Source: Pseudoscleropodium purum (taxonomy: Eukaryota; Streptophyta; Bryopsida; Hypnales; Brachytheciaceae). Taken from it: a stretch of 64,000 bases of DNA. Position numbers and translations under genes: made by a program. Shown in pieces: positions 38,745 to 51,255 of the stretch (the stretch's first letter is position 1; the number at the start of each line of letters is the position of its first letter). The notes below the pieces were generated by a model. That model was not told the DNA's origin. It made no database searches and saw nothing but the letters and a program-made list of their open reading frames with translations. Location of the stretch: the NCBI GenBank assembly GCA_963969395.1, contig OZ017795.1, positions 33,399,063 to 33,463,062 of the forward strand, written 5' to 3'.

Positions 38745-39177
38745 TTACTATACACTGAAACTCGCCTGCCACCCCAATTTCCCATTGGTTCCCCCCCTCC
38801 TCTCTCAAAAAATTTGTTGATTTTTTTGAAAAAAAATGCTTACCCTCAAAATTGACGTTGATTTCTCAAAAAATCACAAGATGTTGATCTTGTGAAATTT
38901 AATCTGAGCCGTTCAAATATAAAATACAAATACTGAATACAAATATGAATACAGGTACGGATACTGGATATGAGTACTAAATATGTGTATTGAATACGGA
39001 TACAATATTGGATACGGGATTAATTGTCCCATATTCTTTGTCAAGAACTTTGATTCTGAAGATTACAAGAGGGGGTGAGGGGGGGGTGAGATAAAAAAAT
39101 TTAAATCAAATTCTAAATGATAGGTGGAGGTGATTGGGGGTGGTAAAATAAAAATTGAAGGGGGGAGTGTATAGTAA
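38745..39177. mobile_element. Short inverted-repeat element (about 433 bp)
   Basis: TTACTATACACT at 38745-38756 is repeated as its exact complement at 39166-39177. C-rich tracts just inside the left end face G-rich tracts just inside the right end. The interior includes a run of degenerate GAATACAAATA / GGATACGGATAC repeats (38928-39022). No clear target duplication was found, so the superfamily is unassigned. Confidence 0.5.
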
Positions 39178-39885
39178 CACAAAGTGTCACTATACACCTT
39201 GAGTGCCTAATAACTATATTGACTATAACTGAAGTACAATCTTAGTAAAGTACACTGGAGAAACAAAAAATTTGCTTGACCATGCCTACTTACTACATGC
39301 TCCAACCAATCAGCTCCTTGCCCACTTGTACATCTATAATTCTTTTTCCATGGGATGGCCTTTGATTGTCTAGGTTCTTCTTCTAATAACTTGTAGTGAA
39401 CATTTCTTGGAATGGTTGACTTTGAAAAATCACCAAAGACAGAGTTATGTTCATATTAAAAATATTGTATATAGAAAGATAACTTAACAAACTACATGAG
39501 AAAAATATGAAATTTCAAAAAGAGTTTTGGGCAACCTTTGAAGTTGGGCATTGACCCCAAAATGGTTGATTGTTCATTTTGGAGTTAAATCTATAAGCTC
39601 ATATTTCTAATGCTACTTTAGAACTAAAATTCAACATAACTCCTAAATTCTTTGATATGCAAAGGCCTAAACAATTGAAAAATTTACTCATTTTCAAAGA
39701 AAGGCTAAAATCTTCATCATTATTTATTTTTCAGCAAATCCAATTATACTCTCCTTTAATTTACTTGTTCAATCACATCCTTCCCAAACCTCAAAGTGAT
39801 ATTTCCACCAATTACAAATTCCATGTGCCTAAACTTCAAAATATAGGCTTTTTTAGCCCTTTTTCAAGGTAAAATTTTATCTTGT

Positions 39886-40168
39886 AACATTTAAAGAAAA
39901 AAACATATATGCCCCATATCTTATGAAAATTACTCAATATGTTGGAAAATCAGTTGGTAACAATTAAAGAAAAAAACATGTATGTCCCATGTCTTATGAA
40001 AATTATTCAATATGCTGGAAAATCAATTAAGTACATTTAAAGAAAAAAACATGTATGTCCCATATCTTATGAAAATTATTCATTATGCTAGAAATCAATT
40101 AGGAACATATGTATTGTGTGTTCTATATCTTATGCAGATTATTTAGTATGTTGGAAAATCAATTGAGC
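39886..40168 (+). repeat. Tandem repeat, four units of about 73 bp
   Basis: Units start near 39886, 39959, 40032 and 40104. Shared words are ACATTTAAAGAAAAAAACAT, ATCTTATGAAAATTA and GGAAAATCAATT. The fourth unit is the most diverged. A (TA)n run (40169-40189) follows directly. Confidence 0.85.
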
Positions 40169-40785
40169 ATATATATATATATATATATTACAAAAAAAAA
40201 TTATATTTATCTCTACAAAAATGTAGAAGATGAAATTGAATAAAAGAAAAAAATAAATCACTTATAACTTTTACAAAAAATTAAGAATAATTAATTATAA
40301 TGGTGGGAATAATCTTGTAAACAATTGGCATCCTTTATTTTTGTTTTTTATTTGAAAATTTTCAAAATTGAATTTGAAAGATGACTTATATATTTTTCTA
40401 CCTCCATTTATTATTGCCCACAAAATAAAACTTATCATTAGTAGATATCAATCTTTAAAATCCAATGAAATTAATTCTTATTTCTAGAATATATTTGTAG
40501 TTGCCCAATTTCATATGGAAATTGACAAAAACCTTCGAATGGAATTTTACAATATTTATTAAAAAGAAGTGAAAAAAAATCTCCATATAGATTAGGATGA
40601 TTGGAGTCCATCCTAAAATTTTCATACAAAAATTTAAAATTATGAAGTTAATAAAGCTTAACCAAATTCGTAGAAAATCCAAAGTAGATTCTTTAGTCCT
40701 TTACAAATTAAACCATATGCTTTGAATGCTCCTTACCTTTAAAAATAGTGCTTCATGATTGTAAAATGACAAATCCTTATGGGAT

Positions 40786-41218
40786 GACGACCCATTTCCG
40801 ACCACTTAAGGAATTCAACATAGCTACACTCATGGTGTATTCAGGGAAATATTTTTCCCATGTCAGCAAATTGATTTGAAGAGGATTAAAAAAGTTACAT
40901 TTTTTGGGTCAAAATTGAAATTACTGTGAATTTTTTTCCCTTAGATTTAGTAAAACCTATTTTTGTGATGTAGGCTACTGTAATCCCGACCATAAACTGG
41001 TTACAAAATTGATGTAAGTGATAATTATGACTTTCGATGTACATGCCGTGATCATCCTATGCTTCAATGTACACTACTTGGACATTTTCCAACTCTTGGA
41101 GGTCATGCAGTAGGTGAGCTGTAATATAAACACATGTGAGTGTACTATGAACATAGCTATGATTGGAAATTGAGTAGCTATCCTGTGCAAATGAGGGGGT
41201 GGTCGGAAATGGGTTGTC
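40786..41218. mobile_element. Short inverted-repeat element with 20 bp termini (433 bp)
   Basis: GACGACCCATTTCCGACCAC at 40786-40805 matches the inward reading of the right end (41218-41199) at 19 of 20 positions. The interior does not code. No convincing direct duplication flanks it, so the superfamily is unassigned. Confidence 0.7.
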
Positions 41219-42058
41219 TATTCTAGTGGGTGAATGCATAAAACACTTGTATTATTTTGTGTCACATATTGTGCACCCAATACAAAATTTAGCATAATCT
41301 CTAAAGTTTTTTCTTGTTATATTTAAAATTCATATAAAAAGTGAACAGTACATTACCTAATTCAATCAATATTTTTGTGTAATTTAAAACATAAAATACT
41401 ATTTATTACTTAATTTCTTTAATTTATTAGATTTTAGGTTTTAGAGTTTTTTAATATAGTAAAGAGTAGAAAATGATGATTTTTTACTTCAATGTTTTGA
41501 CACCATTCTTCTATTAAGGTCGCAAAAATTTGACAAAAGAATTCTAATTTTTTTATTGTCCATCACATAGATGCAAATAAGGCTTGTTTTTAGTACATTT
41601 CTAGACATCCCAAGGTACACTTAAAGAATTTTTGTCTTAAATATTATCTTTGTCAAGTTGTTAAAAACAAACTATTTAAAACCTTTTTAAAAAAAAAATA
41701 TTTTCAATATTTTCAAGTAATTTAAACCAAAAAAATTGTAAATTATCACTGAAATCTTTTGTGCATAAATTATTTTGTAAAGTTTTTTAAATCCCAATTT
41801 TTGGGTCAGTAGAGACCTAGAAAGTTGCCTTTGTTTTTGGTGTTCCTTTGTATATTTGTGAATTTTATCTCTACACACGAAATTCCACTGGAGTATGTAA
41901 TTTGTAGTGATCTTCTCATTATCCATATTTTATTTTATTTTTAAATATTTTTTCGAAAAGCTATGATACCCCTAGTATTAGCCATTGAATGCAATATAAT
42001 CAACATGTGTTCCTTGCTTTCACCCTAGTGAATGATTTTGGGTCTTTTTCAAGGCCCT

Positions 42059-42329
42059 TTAACCCCTTAATGTCCTTGGCCGTTTCTCCATAGAGCCTAT
42101 TTCCGTGTATTGACTTTTAGAATTTAGAGTGTAGTGGGAAATTGGGTTCATCATTTGACAATTCACTGTTGAAATTCAAAGTATACTCCTTTGAGAACCT
42201 CATGCTCACTTTTTTTGGGAAATCCACCATATGGATTGAAAGTCTATAATGTTTGATCTATGGCAAGTATAGTCCAAAAAATGGATTCACAAGGGCGCAT
42301 TTTGAGCCCCTTGGGCGTTGAAGGGTTAA
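42059..42329. mobile_element. Small TTAA-flanked element (263 bp)
   Basis: TTAA at 42059-42062 is followed by CCCCTTAATGTCCTTGG. The right end reads inward as TTAA (42326-42329) then CCCTTCAACGCCCAAGG. Inside, CCATATGGATTGAAAGTCTATAATG recalls the GACCATATAGATTG...GATATTAGCATT block of subtype B. It therefore looks like an internally deleted derivative. Confidence 0.75.
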
Positions 42330-45300
42330 TCAAATTTACTTATTGAATACTTTGAAGTTCCTTTAGGTCTTGACTTTGAAAATATCAAACATTCTGTTCA
42401 ATTGTTTTGCATTAAAAAATAATATTCTATAATTATTGAAGATCTTTCTAGAATTCACTCAAAATTTAACATTGGTGTTTTCAAGATTTGACATCTATGA
42501 TAATAATTGACAAGAAGACATGATTGTATGCATTCAAGTCATGTTGATCTTTCTTCGTCCTAAATTATGGGTCACCATAATTATACATTTCAAACTTTAA
42601 AATATGAGTGATGTACAATGTTGGTTTTATTAATGATGATAAAAGTTGAAGAAGTAAATTGCATTGTGTACCTAATTGTGACCCACACACCAATCCCTAC
42701 AAATTCTTTCTAAAGTATATATCCTCTATTAATGAGAATCTAGGGTCAATTTTAATTACATCTTTATTGAGCACTTAATCCCAAAAGGATGGGTTAGTTG
42801 TAGTAGAAATCAACTTTTTTGGTACCATATGAGTCATTTGCTAAAAAACAACTCCAAAGCACTTATTGGAGATCAAACTATAATGCAAGACCTTCCTTTT
42901 TCACACAAAATTCCAAAGATGGACATTTGCACTTTTGTCCTACATAAAAGGATTCTTTGTCATCTATTGAACACTTAAAATCCATGATGTCTTTTTAAAG
43001 TAAAAAATTCATAATTTATTTATAACGTATCCAAATGTATGCTAAAAGTATCATTTAAAATCCCCTTTTGACTTTTAGTTTTATTGAATGATCTAACAAA
43101 ACCTAGATAGTTACATAATAGGAAGCATGCTCAATTACTTATTTGGTCAATTTCAGTGGGTGTTGTTTCTTTTTAATTTTTAAATATGTTTTGCTTGACT
43201 ATTTTGACTTCAATTATGGTAGCTTCATTTCATGATCCACAATATGGACATTTCTGAATTTCTGCGCCATCTGGTTCCTACATTCCTCATTTAATACCCC
43301 AAACCATTCCATTCTTGTCAAGATTTGTTTCCATATTCATGTACCATAAATTTAGCTTACTACTTCCATGCATTCATGGGGAATTTTTGAGTGGGTGCTT
43401 CCCTTGAGGGACACTACTGTAGTACAAAAACATTCATTGGCCAATGACAAAGATCCATGTGAAAACAACCCACTGCCCAGGCAAAAAATTAATTTAATTT
43501 GATCAATTCATTGTCTGTATGACCACCTCACATGCATTTGACAGTAAACTCATGGGGTAGTCAGGTTGTTGCATTGGCATTCCACCCCATGTAGTAAGGT
43601 AGAAGCACCTATAGTTGATCACTTAAGCAATTTTGGACATGATTTGGAATAGTACAAGGCGAAGTAAATATTTTCCTATGTGCAAAGATAGAAATGACAA
43701 GGATTGCAAAAAAAAATTGGTAATTTTATTGCTTGAAATCAATTTATTATGAATTTTGTGAGGCAGATAGTACTTTGGACCAATGGCCAAGATTTAAACT
43801 CTTTCAATTCCAATCATTCAAGAACTACTTTCCCGCTCATTACTTTCTACTTTCTTGTTCATTGCTTTGGGACATGTGTCATGAATTTATTAGTCCAAAT
43901 CTTTAAAAGAAGAAAAAAAATTCCAAATTTTGGTTGGAAATACTACATCCTATAGATTGGGCATGGGGCTCTAGTTAGGAATGGGTGATTCTACTTTAGT
44001 ATTTAGGGGGGCAAGATGCTAATCCCATCCCACAAAGTCGATTATACATGACGAATTTATCCTGGAGAAAATATGTAGGAATTGTTTAATTGCCACACAT
44101 GATAGAATTTGCAAATTTTGAATTCATACTTGCAATAAGAGGCTCCAAAAATAGCTATGAGAGGTGTGAAACATAGAATTAACACAACACAAAATAGTTT
44201 GTTTTTTTACAATTACCTTGCGAAGCTCAAAATTTACCCTACATAGCTCACTTTGTAGGATGGATATAACATCCTACTATAGGAAGAAGGGTGGAAGATG
44301 ATGGAAGAGAGGAATTGAACATGGGATTTTTGAAGTTAGTTTATATAAACCACATTTTGTCTTGTAGATTTCACATAACTGGTTGTTGACTTTTCAACAC
44401 TAATATCATATTGTCCCATTGGCAACTTGTCACCATTGCCATTATAAGTTGCAACTCATAACCTCCTTCCCTTTCAATTTTCTTCCTACCTCCTTGGATT
44501 ATAAAGATCAAAGGTTGTGATTGAAAAATTTACAGTTGATTATATATAATAACCTATTTGCCGCTAGCACGGCTCATCAATTATTTAATACATAGGTTTT
44601 GAAATGAGATTACAAACCTTTAAATCCATCCATCCATGCCTTCAAGTTTGTTTTGTTTGTTTGTAACGTGGAGATCTTCTGGATTGTGCATCCCTTAATC
44701 GAGTTGTTAGTATTCTCAATAAGGAGGGATGCACATGCTTAGTTTTGTGGCATTCCAATGTACAATGTAAAAGTTATTGAATTTTGAAGTTTTTATGAAT
44801 TGAAAAATTAGAAGATTACATCAACTTTTATTTTGCCTATAGCAAGGGCACATGGCATACTAGTCTATACTTTAAGTTAGGTTGTTTGTTTTGTTTTGTT
44901 TGTTTGTTACATTAGAGGGGATTTGAGGGCAAAAGAAGATTATTTTAAGCTTGTTCCCTTCAATGTTCCCCCCATAGTGAAGGAATGGCCAGTTGTTAGA
45001 ATTATTTTTTTTGAGAAATGACGTGGCAAGGTCTCAGCCATGTCGAACTATTGCAGTGTCATTGTAGTAGTCAACTTTGTTTGTTCCCATTGCTTCATAA
45101 CTCGCGGTCTTTTGACCCCTCCAATTTCATCTAATGTGATGAGATCTCTTAAATTGTGAATCCCCTAGTCATGTTCTTGGTACCGTTGGAAAGCTCTTTG
45201 TGAGTAGAAGTGCAAGGGCTTTGTTTTGTGGCATTTTTGACCTATGATATTGTAGTATTGATTTGTATTTTTGCTTTTGCCAATTGGTGGTTTTGCATGT

Positions 45301-46976
45301 TTACTAGTAAATTTTACCAATTGGTAGTACAAATTAGGAGTTTGCTATCAATAGTTACCAATTGACATTGTAATTTGGCCCATTAGAATATTAAATGTTC
45401 AATTTCCGATTGGTAGTTATGACTCTTGGTAGCTAGGCGTATATGTAGGTGTTTACCAATTGTGAATTTAGTCTTCGTTGCAGTGTCACAAGAACTCCTT
45501 CCAATTGCCAAAAGTAAAACAATTTTTTTTGTAATTTTGTGTTTGATTAATGTAAATGAATCTATTTTCAATGGTGTATTTGTGTGATTGAGTATGGCTA
45601 TGTGTGTGATTGAATGTATGACCAATTGGAGTGAATTGAAAATTGTGTGTAAGTGTATGTGAGTTAATTGATTGTTGTGAAACCATTGGGATAAATTGTG
45701 AGGAAGTGAATTGTGTTATATGTGAGAAAATACCAATAGGAGATGGAATGATTTGTGATTTTTGGAAAATTGTGAATGTTTGAGAAACTTGTGATTATCA
45801 ATTGAATGAATGTGAGAACTTAATTTGTGAAATTAAATTGGAAGATTGGGTGAATCAATCAAAGACTGAATTGTGCACACTATAAAGATATTGCCGAGTG
45901 ATTGTGAGTATGAGCCAATTGGGAAATGAATTTATGAGGGAACGCTGAGAATAGATCTACGTTGAAATTTTTTGTGAGAAAGCCAATCGGGAAAGGTAGT
46001 GAATTAAATCAGATTGTAATAGTATAATCCAGAGCATAGCTATTTCTAATCGAGTATATTTTAGGTTGTGTGTTATATCAAGTGAGAGAAACTAATTTGG
46101 ACGAACTGAATGAAATTAATAATAATAAATATAAAAAGAAGATTTGAAAAATAGATAAATTAAAAATGAATGGAGAAGATTATAAAATAAAAACAAAGAA
46201 GTGTATCTTTTGTCAAAAATTGGAAAATTTAAAGATGGAGTGCAAAGTTAAAGAGAAGAATTTGATAGAGCACCTTGGAGAAAAGAATTGAGCAAAGAGA
46301 CAAAAGTCAAGTCCAATCGGAGTATTGACAAGTAGTTCTAAAACTTTAGCCTATTGATGTGATGTAAAAAGTAAGGACAAACACAATCTTGCATTTGGAT
46401 CTTTAGATTGGTTTTAGATTCCAAGTATGAATTTTTTTGAGTTTGAAAGGTTTTATGAATTTAAGGGCGTATAAGAAGCAATCTTTATTGTAGTATTAAA
46501 GCTATTTACATCCACAAAAATGGATGAAACTTATAATATTTGGATGAAGGTTTATTTATTCATCCAAAGAGTGTACATTAATCCAAAATAGAGTGACGCC
46601 ATACTAAGTTTTGGTAGCATTTTGCAATTTCACCCATTGAAAAAGGAAAAGTGTTCTTTATAAAAAAATTTCTTCACTTTTTAACAAAAATTTGCTCAAA
46701 AAACACCCTAGGGAAGGATCTGTACAGTGATGCCAAAGAATTGAAGTTCCTAAAATAGATTCAACAATTAAAAATTAAATTAAGAAAACTTAGTATTGTA
46801 TGCAAAATAATTTTAAAAAACTTTGGCATCTAACTTCTAAAGTCTCTTATTTGGGTGTGCTAGGAGATGTGAAAGTAAGCTCTTTATGCAAGTGGGGTAG
46901 TAGTAGGTGAAACAATCAATGTAGGATACATAAAGTAGGATTAGTAGGAACTCAACTGCTCATAGTTAAGTCAAAA
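42330..46976. other. AT-rich intergenic DNA, no gene recognised
   Basis: The stretch contains short TTTG-rich runs near 44650 and 44885. Around 45260-45700 the phrase ACCAATTG recurs. Frames at 43749-43955 (plus) and 45383-45686 (minus) have no motif and are low-complexity. Confidence 0.5.
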
Positions 46977-47332
46977 GTAGGAATTGTGTTAAAAAAAAAA
47001 TTTGTATCTCATTTAAACAGTGTAGGGAAAAAATTCAAATTTTTTTTGAACTAAGTGAATGTGAAAAATCAAGATAAATTTCACCTCCAAAAATCATTTT
47101 GAGATTTTGAGCCTCTAATCAAAAGTTATGTACAAATTTCAAAAGAAGGGTTGGAAGGAATATTTCTAAAAATCCTCTTTAAATTTAGTTCATAACTATT
47201 TTTTAGAGGCTCAAAATCACAAAAGGATTCTTGGAGATGAAGATTAGTTTAATTTGTAAACTTTTCTTAGATCAAAGTTTCTTGAAAACATGAGGTCTAA
47301 AATACTACCTTGAACACAATTCCTACACTTTG
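46971..47332. mobile_element. Fold-back element (about 350 bp)
   Basis: GTAGGAATTGTGTT at 46977-46990 is matched by its exact complement at 47313-47326, and the similarity extends a few bases outward through TCAAA. The interior is a second imperfect palindrome (arms about 47083-47143 and 47180-47243). It is related to the palindrome inside the CACTA element at 27902-28104, sharing AATCAAAAGTTAT and ATTTTGAG-like blocks. Confidence 0.65.
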
Positions 47333-47898
47333 ACAATTAGTGGCTATGCTCTGATCTTTAAATTATCCCAAACCTTTTAGGATTCATGACAAACAATGCA
47401 TTTCATTATAAAAATGATCACTCCATCCTCCATTCTCATTGAATCTCACTAAAGTACTTCTCTTACATTACCATCAAAGATTGTCTTGATGGAAAATGAT
47501 TAGCTAGTGGACTTTTTGACTAACACTACACATTTTTATTTTTCTATAAAAACTTGGTCATTCAAATATTGTTCAATTCTATATTTTTTCTTGTTCATTT
47601 TCTATTTTGACTTTTTTTTAAGTAATTATTTTCCATCAACCTTACCCTACTAGTAAGGTACATTCATATATGATTATGTATTAAGAAATAATAGAATTAG
47701 ATTATGAAATACAATTGCAAAAGCAAAAATATGTGGTTATTAAAGGTTTTTCAATGCAATTAATGTAAGCTATGATAAATTTAAATTGACTACTTTAAGA
47801 AATTTGGGATTCTCATCCCAAGAATATATGTAATTCCTATTTATGAAGGTATTTCAACCTAGAGTATAAATGGACACTACAGATTCTCCATAATATTC

Positions 47899-48814
47899 CT
47901 AACCTTTGAAGTCTAAAGAATCTTCTTAGGGAATCCCTGGGACTTCAAGTAAGTACCCAAGATCTCAATTTGTGTCAAGATTTTTTGATTTTTTTTCAAG
48001 ATAAAACACTGATTAGTTTTTTGGAAATATAATTTTTATTTCAATTGGTGCCTTGGAAAAAAAGTTATGCCATAATAAATCCAAAATAGGCAAGAGCGAT
48101 AGCAAAAAATATCTACAAAAATTGAAGTAATTTTAATTTAAAAAAATTTCTTATAGATTGTATTTTGGAAAGAATCGAAAGATTTGATGAATGCATTTGG
48201 ATAAATGATTTGAAAGTTATGAAACTTTTTGTTTTGCATTCAAATCTTAGCAAATTCTTGAGAAAATAATACATTGAATTTGTTTCAAGTTCAATTTTAA
48301 CAATTTAAAAAAAATTGCACATGATTTAATTTGCTTTCAAGATCAATCTTATTATTGGATTTAGTGTGTTTCAATTCCATCTTGGAAATATCAATGATTG
48401 AGTAGTTCACTATATCTTGTACATGTGTCAACTTAACAATATTTTAAAGAATGAAGATCAAGAGGTGTGTGTGTGTGAATTTATTTTTAAACTCTCCATT
48501 TATCTCTTCAATGTTGAAAAATTTCATTCACAATCTATAGTACAAAAATTTTAATTTTAAGTTAAGAGGATTCAAAGCCTTATAATGTACTTAAGCTAAG
48601 AGCAAAAAAAATGTTTTTTTTACTTATATCTTGTAATCAATAAGATCTAAGTTTATGAAATTTCTTCCACACATGCTAATATTAGTCTAGTGCAAGATCT
48701 AAAAGTTGGATTTGCAAAAGAAACAAATGTTCAAAATTTTTGTTGTTTACATTGAAAATGGCAGTTTAAAGTGTTTTTTATGACAAAATGACCTTGGGCC
48801 ACTTTAGGGGTGAA
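47899..48814 (-). mobile_element. TTAA-flanked element, subtype B, inverted, decayed ends
   Basis: The right end ATGACCTTGGGCCACTTTAG followed by GGG and TGAA (48811-48814, from TTAA) matches the inverse of the 30050 start. The left end is CTAA (47899-47902) followed by CCTTTGAAGTC. Body blocks TTTATTTCAATTGGTGCC and GATCTAAGTTTATGAAATTT correspond to the other B copies. Confidence 0.6.
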
Positions 48815-49359
48815 CCATGTGATTCACCTTCATTTGGTTTGCAAAAAGAAGGATATCCCCTCGATTATTGGAGAGGCCTCTTTTGGTTACATGCAAGTAT
48901 GTGACGCCTTGCCACAAGTCCTCTTCATTGGCCCATATGTCCATCTAAAGAAAAATGTATTTGAAATTAATAACTTATCATTATATAGCCTTTCATACTA
49001 ATTTTTAATTTTTTAATTTTTTTTCAAGATGTTCAATTATTTACTAGTACTAGTAATAATTTTTGTTTTTATTGGGCCTCTACAATACTTGGTCTTTTGC
49101 CATTCTTGACTTGATGTTTGATCTAAGTCTATTGAATCTTCCTTGACTTGTAAGAGTTTTTTGTTGAACCACAAATGAAAGTAAATCTTTTTCAGGCAAT
49201 ATAATTTAATATAAAAAAAAATTGTCTGAAAGAAATGAATCTATCAAAGGTTTTAGTGTGGTATTTTTTTAGGGTAATGAAAGCAAAGATTCTAATGGTG
49301 TGCAACAACAACAAAATAAATCTTTGCAAGATCCAACCCCTTTAACTCCTTTAACCCTT

Positions 49360-50141
49360 TTAACCTCTAATTGCCCAATTGACCATAAAACTTAAAACTT
49401 CGGCTTTGTTTTGATGTAAGTAGTTAAATTCTTTTGACTATTTTAAAAATTTTATGGGTAGTTTTGAAGGTTAACAATTGAAATTTTTTATTTTCATTGA
49501 AAAAAGTAAATATTTGATTTTCAAGAGGTCTTCAAAGCCATATATGTTCATTAGTGGAAGAGTATAGCTTGCTAATTTTACTTGAGTTGAGATCTAAAAA
49601 ATTGTATAAGTTTATCCATTTGCTTTGAAAATGGTCCCAATGGAACAAGTAAAGTGTTTTTATGATTTTCACCATTGAAAATTTAAACATGCAAGTGTTG
49701 ATATGGAGTTATTTTCTTATTTATACTTATTATAAAAAATTGCATTTCAACAATTGCAAGGTAGATTGTGCAATGAATTTGATAGCTCTTGATTTGAACT
49801 AAAGGTTTTTGGAAATACATTTTAGTCTATTAAGACAATTTTTAGTTGTTCATGTCACCTTCAATCCCCAAAAAATCTTATATGTGAATTCTTCAAACTT
49901 TGTTGTGGGGAGGGCCAACATGTTAAAAATAGGATATATACATTTCTCTTGTTATAATCTCACAACTCTTATGCAAATTCACACTCAAAATTGGTTTGCA
50001 CTCTAATAAGTGAAGTTCTTTAAACATCTATCTAGTTAGATTTTGAAAAAAAAACAATTTACTTCATTGGAGATAATTGTAAGCTCATGTATTTTTCATA
50101 CAAAAAACACACTTGGAAAAGCTTGGGCATTTTGGGATTAA
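49360..50141. mobile_element. TTAA-flanked element (774 bp), both TTAA present
   Basis: TTAA at 49360-49363 is followed by CCTCTAATTGCCCAA. The right end reads inward as TTAA (50138-50141) then TCCCAAAATGCCCAA. The termini match at about 11 of 15 positions. The frame at 49809-50006 lies inside and has no motif. Confidence 0.7.
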
Positions 50142-50177
50142 AATACATTCAAGCCATTTGAAGACTTCATAGTCAAA

Positions 50178-50445
50178 TTTAATTCCTAAAGCAATTTGAT
50201 GTTTTTAGGCTCAAACTAACTACTTCAAAATATTCAAACCACAAACAAGGCTAAAATCTTCATCTATCTATCTATATATTCATAATCAAATTTAAACCTA
50301 GGATCCTTTAGTTAACTCCTAAAGTTCTTTCATATTTGGAGGCCCAAAGCCACTTCAAAATATTAGTCTCTAAAGCAAGGCTGAAATCTTCATCTATGTT
50401 TATTTTTCAACAAATTCAACCGTAAGATCCTTTAGTTAGCTTGTT
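50178..50445 (+). repeat. Two tandem units of about 134 bp, related copy at 39.6 kb
   Basis: The words AATTCCTAAAG / AACTCCTAAAG, GGCTAAAATCTTCATC / GGCTGAAATCTTCATC and GGATCCTTTAGTTA / AGATCCTTTAGTTA recur at this spacing. A third, separate copy lies at about 39628-39765. Confidence 0.65.
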
Positions 50446-50639
50446 ATAGTACACCTCTTTAAAATTTCAAGATAAGAAACCTTAACAATTGCTGGATCAT
50501 GATGCTTCAATTTAAAAAAGAAGTATTTTCAACTCTTCCCAAGAGGTTAGATTTCATCTTTCAAAATTTTTACACAAAAATGTGCAGATCCTAAAATTTG
50601 TTACTTTCCATAATGTGTTGAAGAAATAAGTTGGAAATA

Positions 50640-51255
50640 CATATAAAAATCTCAAACAAAAAATATTCCATATTCATGTGTAAAAAAAATAGTAGGTAGA
50701 AAGAACTAGAGTATGATATAAAATACTAAATTGCTAAGAATTTAGTTATGGAATTGAAAAATGCCAATCCCAATGGTTTTAATGTTGTAATAAAGAATCT
50801 AAATCCTATAATTTATATCTTCTTTTCAAAATATTGAAAATTGAGTTAAATAAAGGATTTCAAAGTTTATCTTAGAGTAGAGATTCCATAAGTATTTGCA
50901 AACTAATACTCCTCATAAATTTTACTCCATCTTTTTGGTAAAAAAAATAAATGAAAAATAAAGCTATTTTTTAAAGCTTTCCACATAGACATAAATCTGA
51001 AAAACCACTTTCAAATTTTTATTTCTTAAAAAAATAATTTTTTAAAGTTGCTTGGGTAGCAACAAGAACTACATATCATGCAATATACTTTTAACTATGT
51101 AGTCAAAAGTCATGAAAGTTATTGCACCTTAAAGCTACTCTTCAATTATATGTGTGAAGATTTCAAAGAAAAAAATGAAAATTCTATTCATTAGGAACTA
51201 CCCCAAATTGCTATGTTGCCAAAAAAAATATTGTTTCATTCTTTGAAGGCCCAAA
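50640..51255 (+). mobile_element. Fragment of TTAA-flanked element, subtype A
   Basis: Blocks matching the right two thirds of subtype A are present in order: AAAAAAATAGTAGGTAGAAAG, TTGCTAAGAATTTAGTTATGG, GAAAATTGAGTTAAATAAAGG and CTACCCCAAATTGCTATGTT. The left third and an exact right terminus are not recognised. Confidence 0.55.
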
